DNA from: Alphaproteobacteria bacterium
GTDB taxonomy: Bacteria > Pseudomonadota > Alphaproteobacteria > UBA11136
Assembly: GCA_030739855.1 (NCBI GenBank)
Contig: JASLYJ010000012.1
Span: forward strand, 13,103-46,972
Length of the DNA stretch: 33,870 bases
Reading direction: 5' to 3'
The first letter of the stretch is position 1. Every line of letters begins with the position of its first letter. A program made the position numbers and the translations under genes. Below, piece by piece: positions 33,425-33,870 of this stretch. The notes beneath the pieces are model-generated. The model saw only the letters and a list, made by a program, of their open reading frames with translations, was not told the DNA's origin and did not search any database.

Positions 33425-33727
33425 TTACCCTTTCATGATGGCAATTTCGTCGACTTCGAGCGTCGCCTTATTGCGCACCACGGTGACCAGAATAGCGAGG
33501 GCAACAGCCACCTCACAGGCGGTGACGGTAATAACGAAGATGGTGAATATCTGCCCCTCCAGATTCTCGAGAAAACGGGAGAAGGCAACAAGGTTGATGT
33601 TCACAGAATTGAGCATCAGCTCCAGTGACATAAGCACCACGAGAACATTGCGTCGTAATAGAACGCCAGCTGCGCCGATAACGAACAAGCTTGCACCAAG
33701 AGCCAAATACCACGACAGGGGAACCAT
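33425..33727 (-). CDS. nuoK: NADH-quinone oxidoreductase subunit K
   Basis: 100 aa with three membrane helices. [28 protein letters not shown] has the conserved Glu of helix 2, and [18 protein letters not shown] has the second conserved Glu. Its ATG overlaps the nuoJ stop by one base (TAATG). The TTG start of the MrpD-like gene follows after four bases. Confidence 0.97.
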   Translation of the reverse strand: MVPLSWYLALGASLFVIGAAGVLLRRNVLVVLMSLELMLNSVNINLVAFSRFLENLEGQIFTIFVITVTACEVAVALAILVTVVRNKATLEVDEIAIMKG

Positions 33728-33870
33728 TACTCTGCCTCCCTTCTCGCCAACACGACAGCACCGATAAGGGCCACGAGAAGGACCACAGAGGCAATCTCGA
33801 AGGGAAGGAGGTAGTCGGCAAAAAGGGTCAAGCTTAGTTCCTTAACGCTACCCGCCGCACCTTCCCCGGC
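33727..33870 (-). CDS. nuoJ: NADH-quinone oxidoreductase subunit J, C-terminal end (runs off the window)
   Basis: The last 47 residues of a frame open to the window edge: a segment [20 protein letters not shown], then the last helix [19 protein letters not shown]. The [25 protein letters not shown] ending, together with coupling to nuoK, is diagnostic of NuoJ. The N-terminal part lies beyond the right edge. Confidence 0.9.
   Translation of the reverse strand, partial: AGEGAAGSVKELSLTLFADYLLPFEIASVVLLVALIGAVVLARREAE

Noticed and set aside
1-33870. CRISPR array, rRNA, transposon ends or phage genes
   Set aside because: No regular spaced repeats, rRNA-like sequence, transposase or phage protein was recognised on either strand.

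Overview
The window looks like an alphaproteobacterial chromosome, most like the Rhodospirillales-type lineages. This rests on the gene neighbourhoods: ftsEX beside a zinc-ribbon gene, argH-lptM-lysA divergent from a TlpA-type thioredoxin, HIG1-pduO-etfBA, the ethylmalonyl-CoA genes ccr and mcd, gluQ, an HNH endonuclease, coq7, dsbB and a large nuo cluster. Nearly all genes are housekeeping or central metabolism. No transposase, integrase, rRNA or CRISPR array was seen.

Layout. 1-1115 (-): ftsX (runs off the left edge) and ftsE, divergent from a zinc-ribbon membrane protein (1294-1830, +) that carries an internal 18-codon tandem duplication. 1944-4829 (-): argH-lptM-lysA, lysine and arginine biosynthesis with a small lipoprotein between. 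4857-5483 (+): tlpA-like thioredoxin. 5589-11443 (-): a metabolic block transcribed ccr, mcd, HIG1, pduO, etfB, etfA. It joins two signature enzymes of the ethylmalonyl-CoA pathway to the likely electron acceptor of Mcd (ETF) and to a B12 adenosyltransferase able to supply the pathway's mutases. 11815-16148: NUDIX/DUF4743 protein, a 27-codon CxxC mini-ORF, gluQ, HNH endonuclease, coq7 (apparently without an AUG start), dsbB and a YqaA/DedA protein. 16248-16334: tRNA-Leu(CAA).

Between the tRNA and nuoG (about 16335-19700) lies a more AT-rich accessory stretch. It holds a secreted GPGG-repeat peptide, a frameshifted sulfotransferase, two small lipoproteins (one with a probable A-tract frameshift) and a CBS-domain protein.

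19759-33870 (-) is a complex I cluster of unusual organisation. Its order of transcription is nuoJ (partial), nuoK, a MrpD-like antiporter subunit, a small two-helix protein, a second antiporter-like subunit with a NuoL-type C-terminus, nuoM, nuoN, then nuoA-B-C-D-E-F-G. The order is permuted relative to the usual A-to-N, there is one antiporter-like subunit more than the usual L, M and N, and NuoG keeps the extra N7-type cluster motif. nuoH and nuoI are not in the window and presumably lie to the right. This block is the most unusual system here. The parts are recognisable families, so what may be new is the assembly rather than the proteins.
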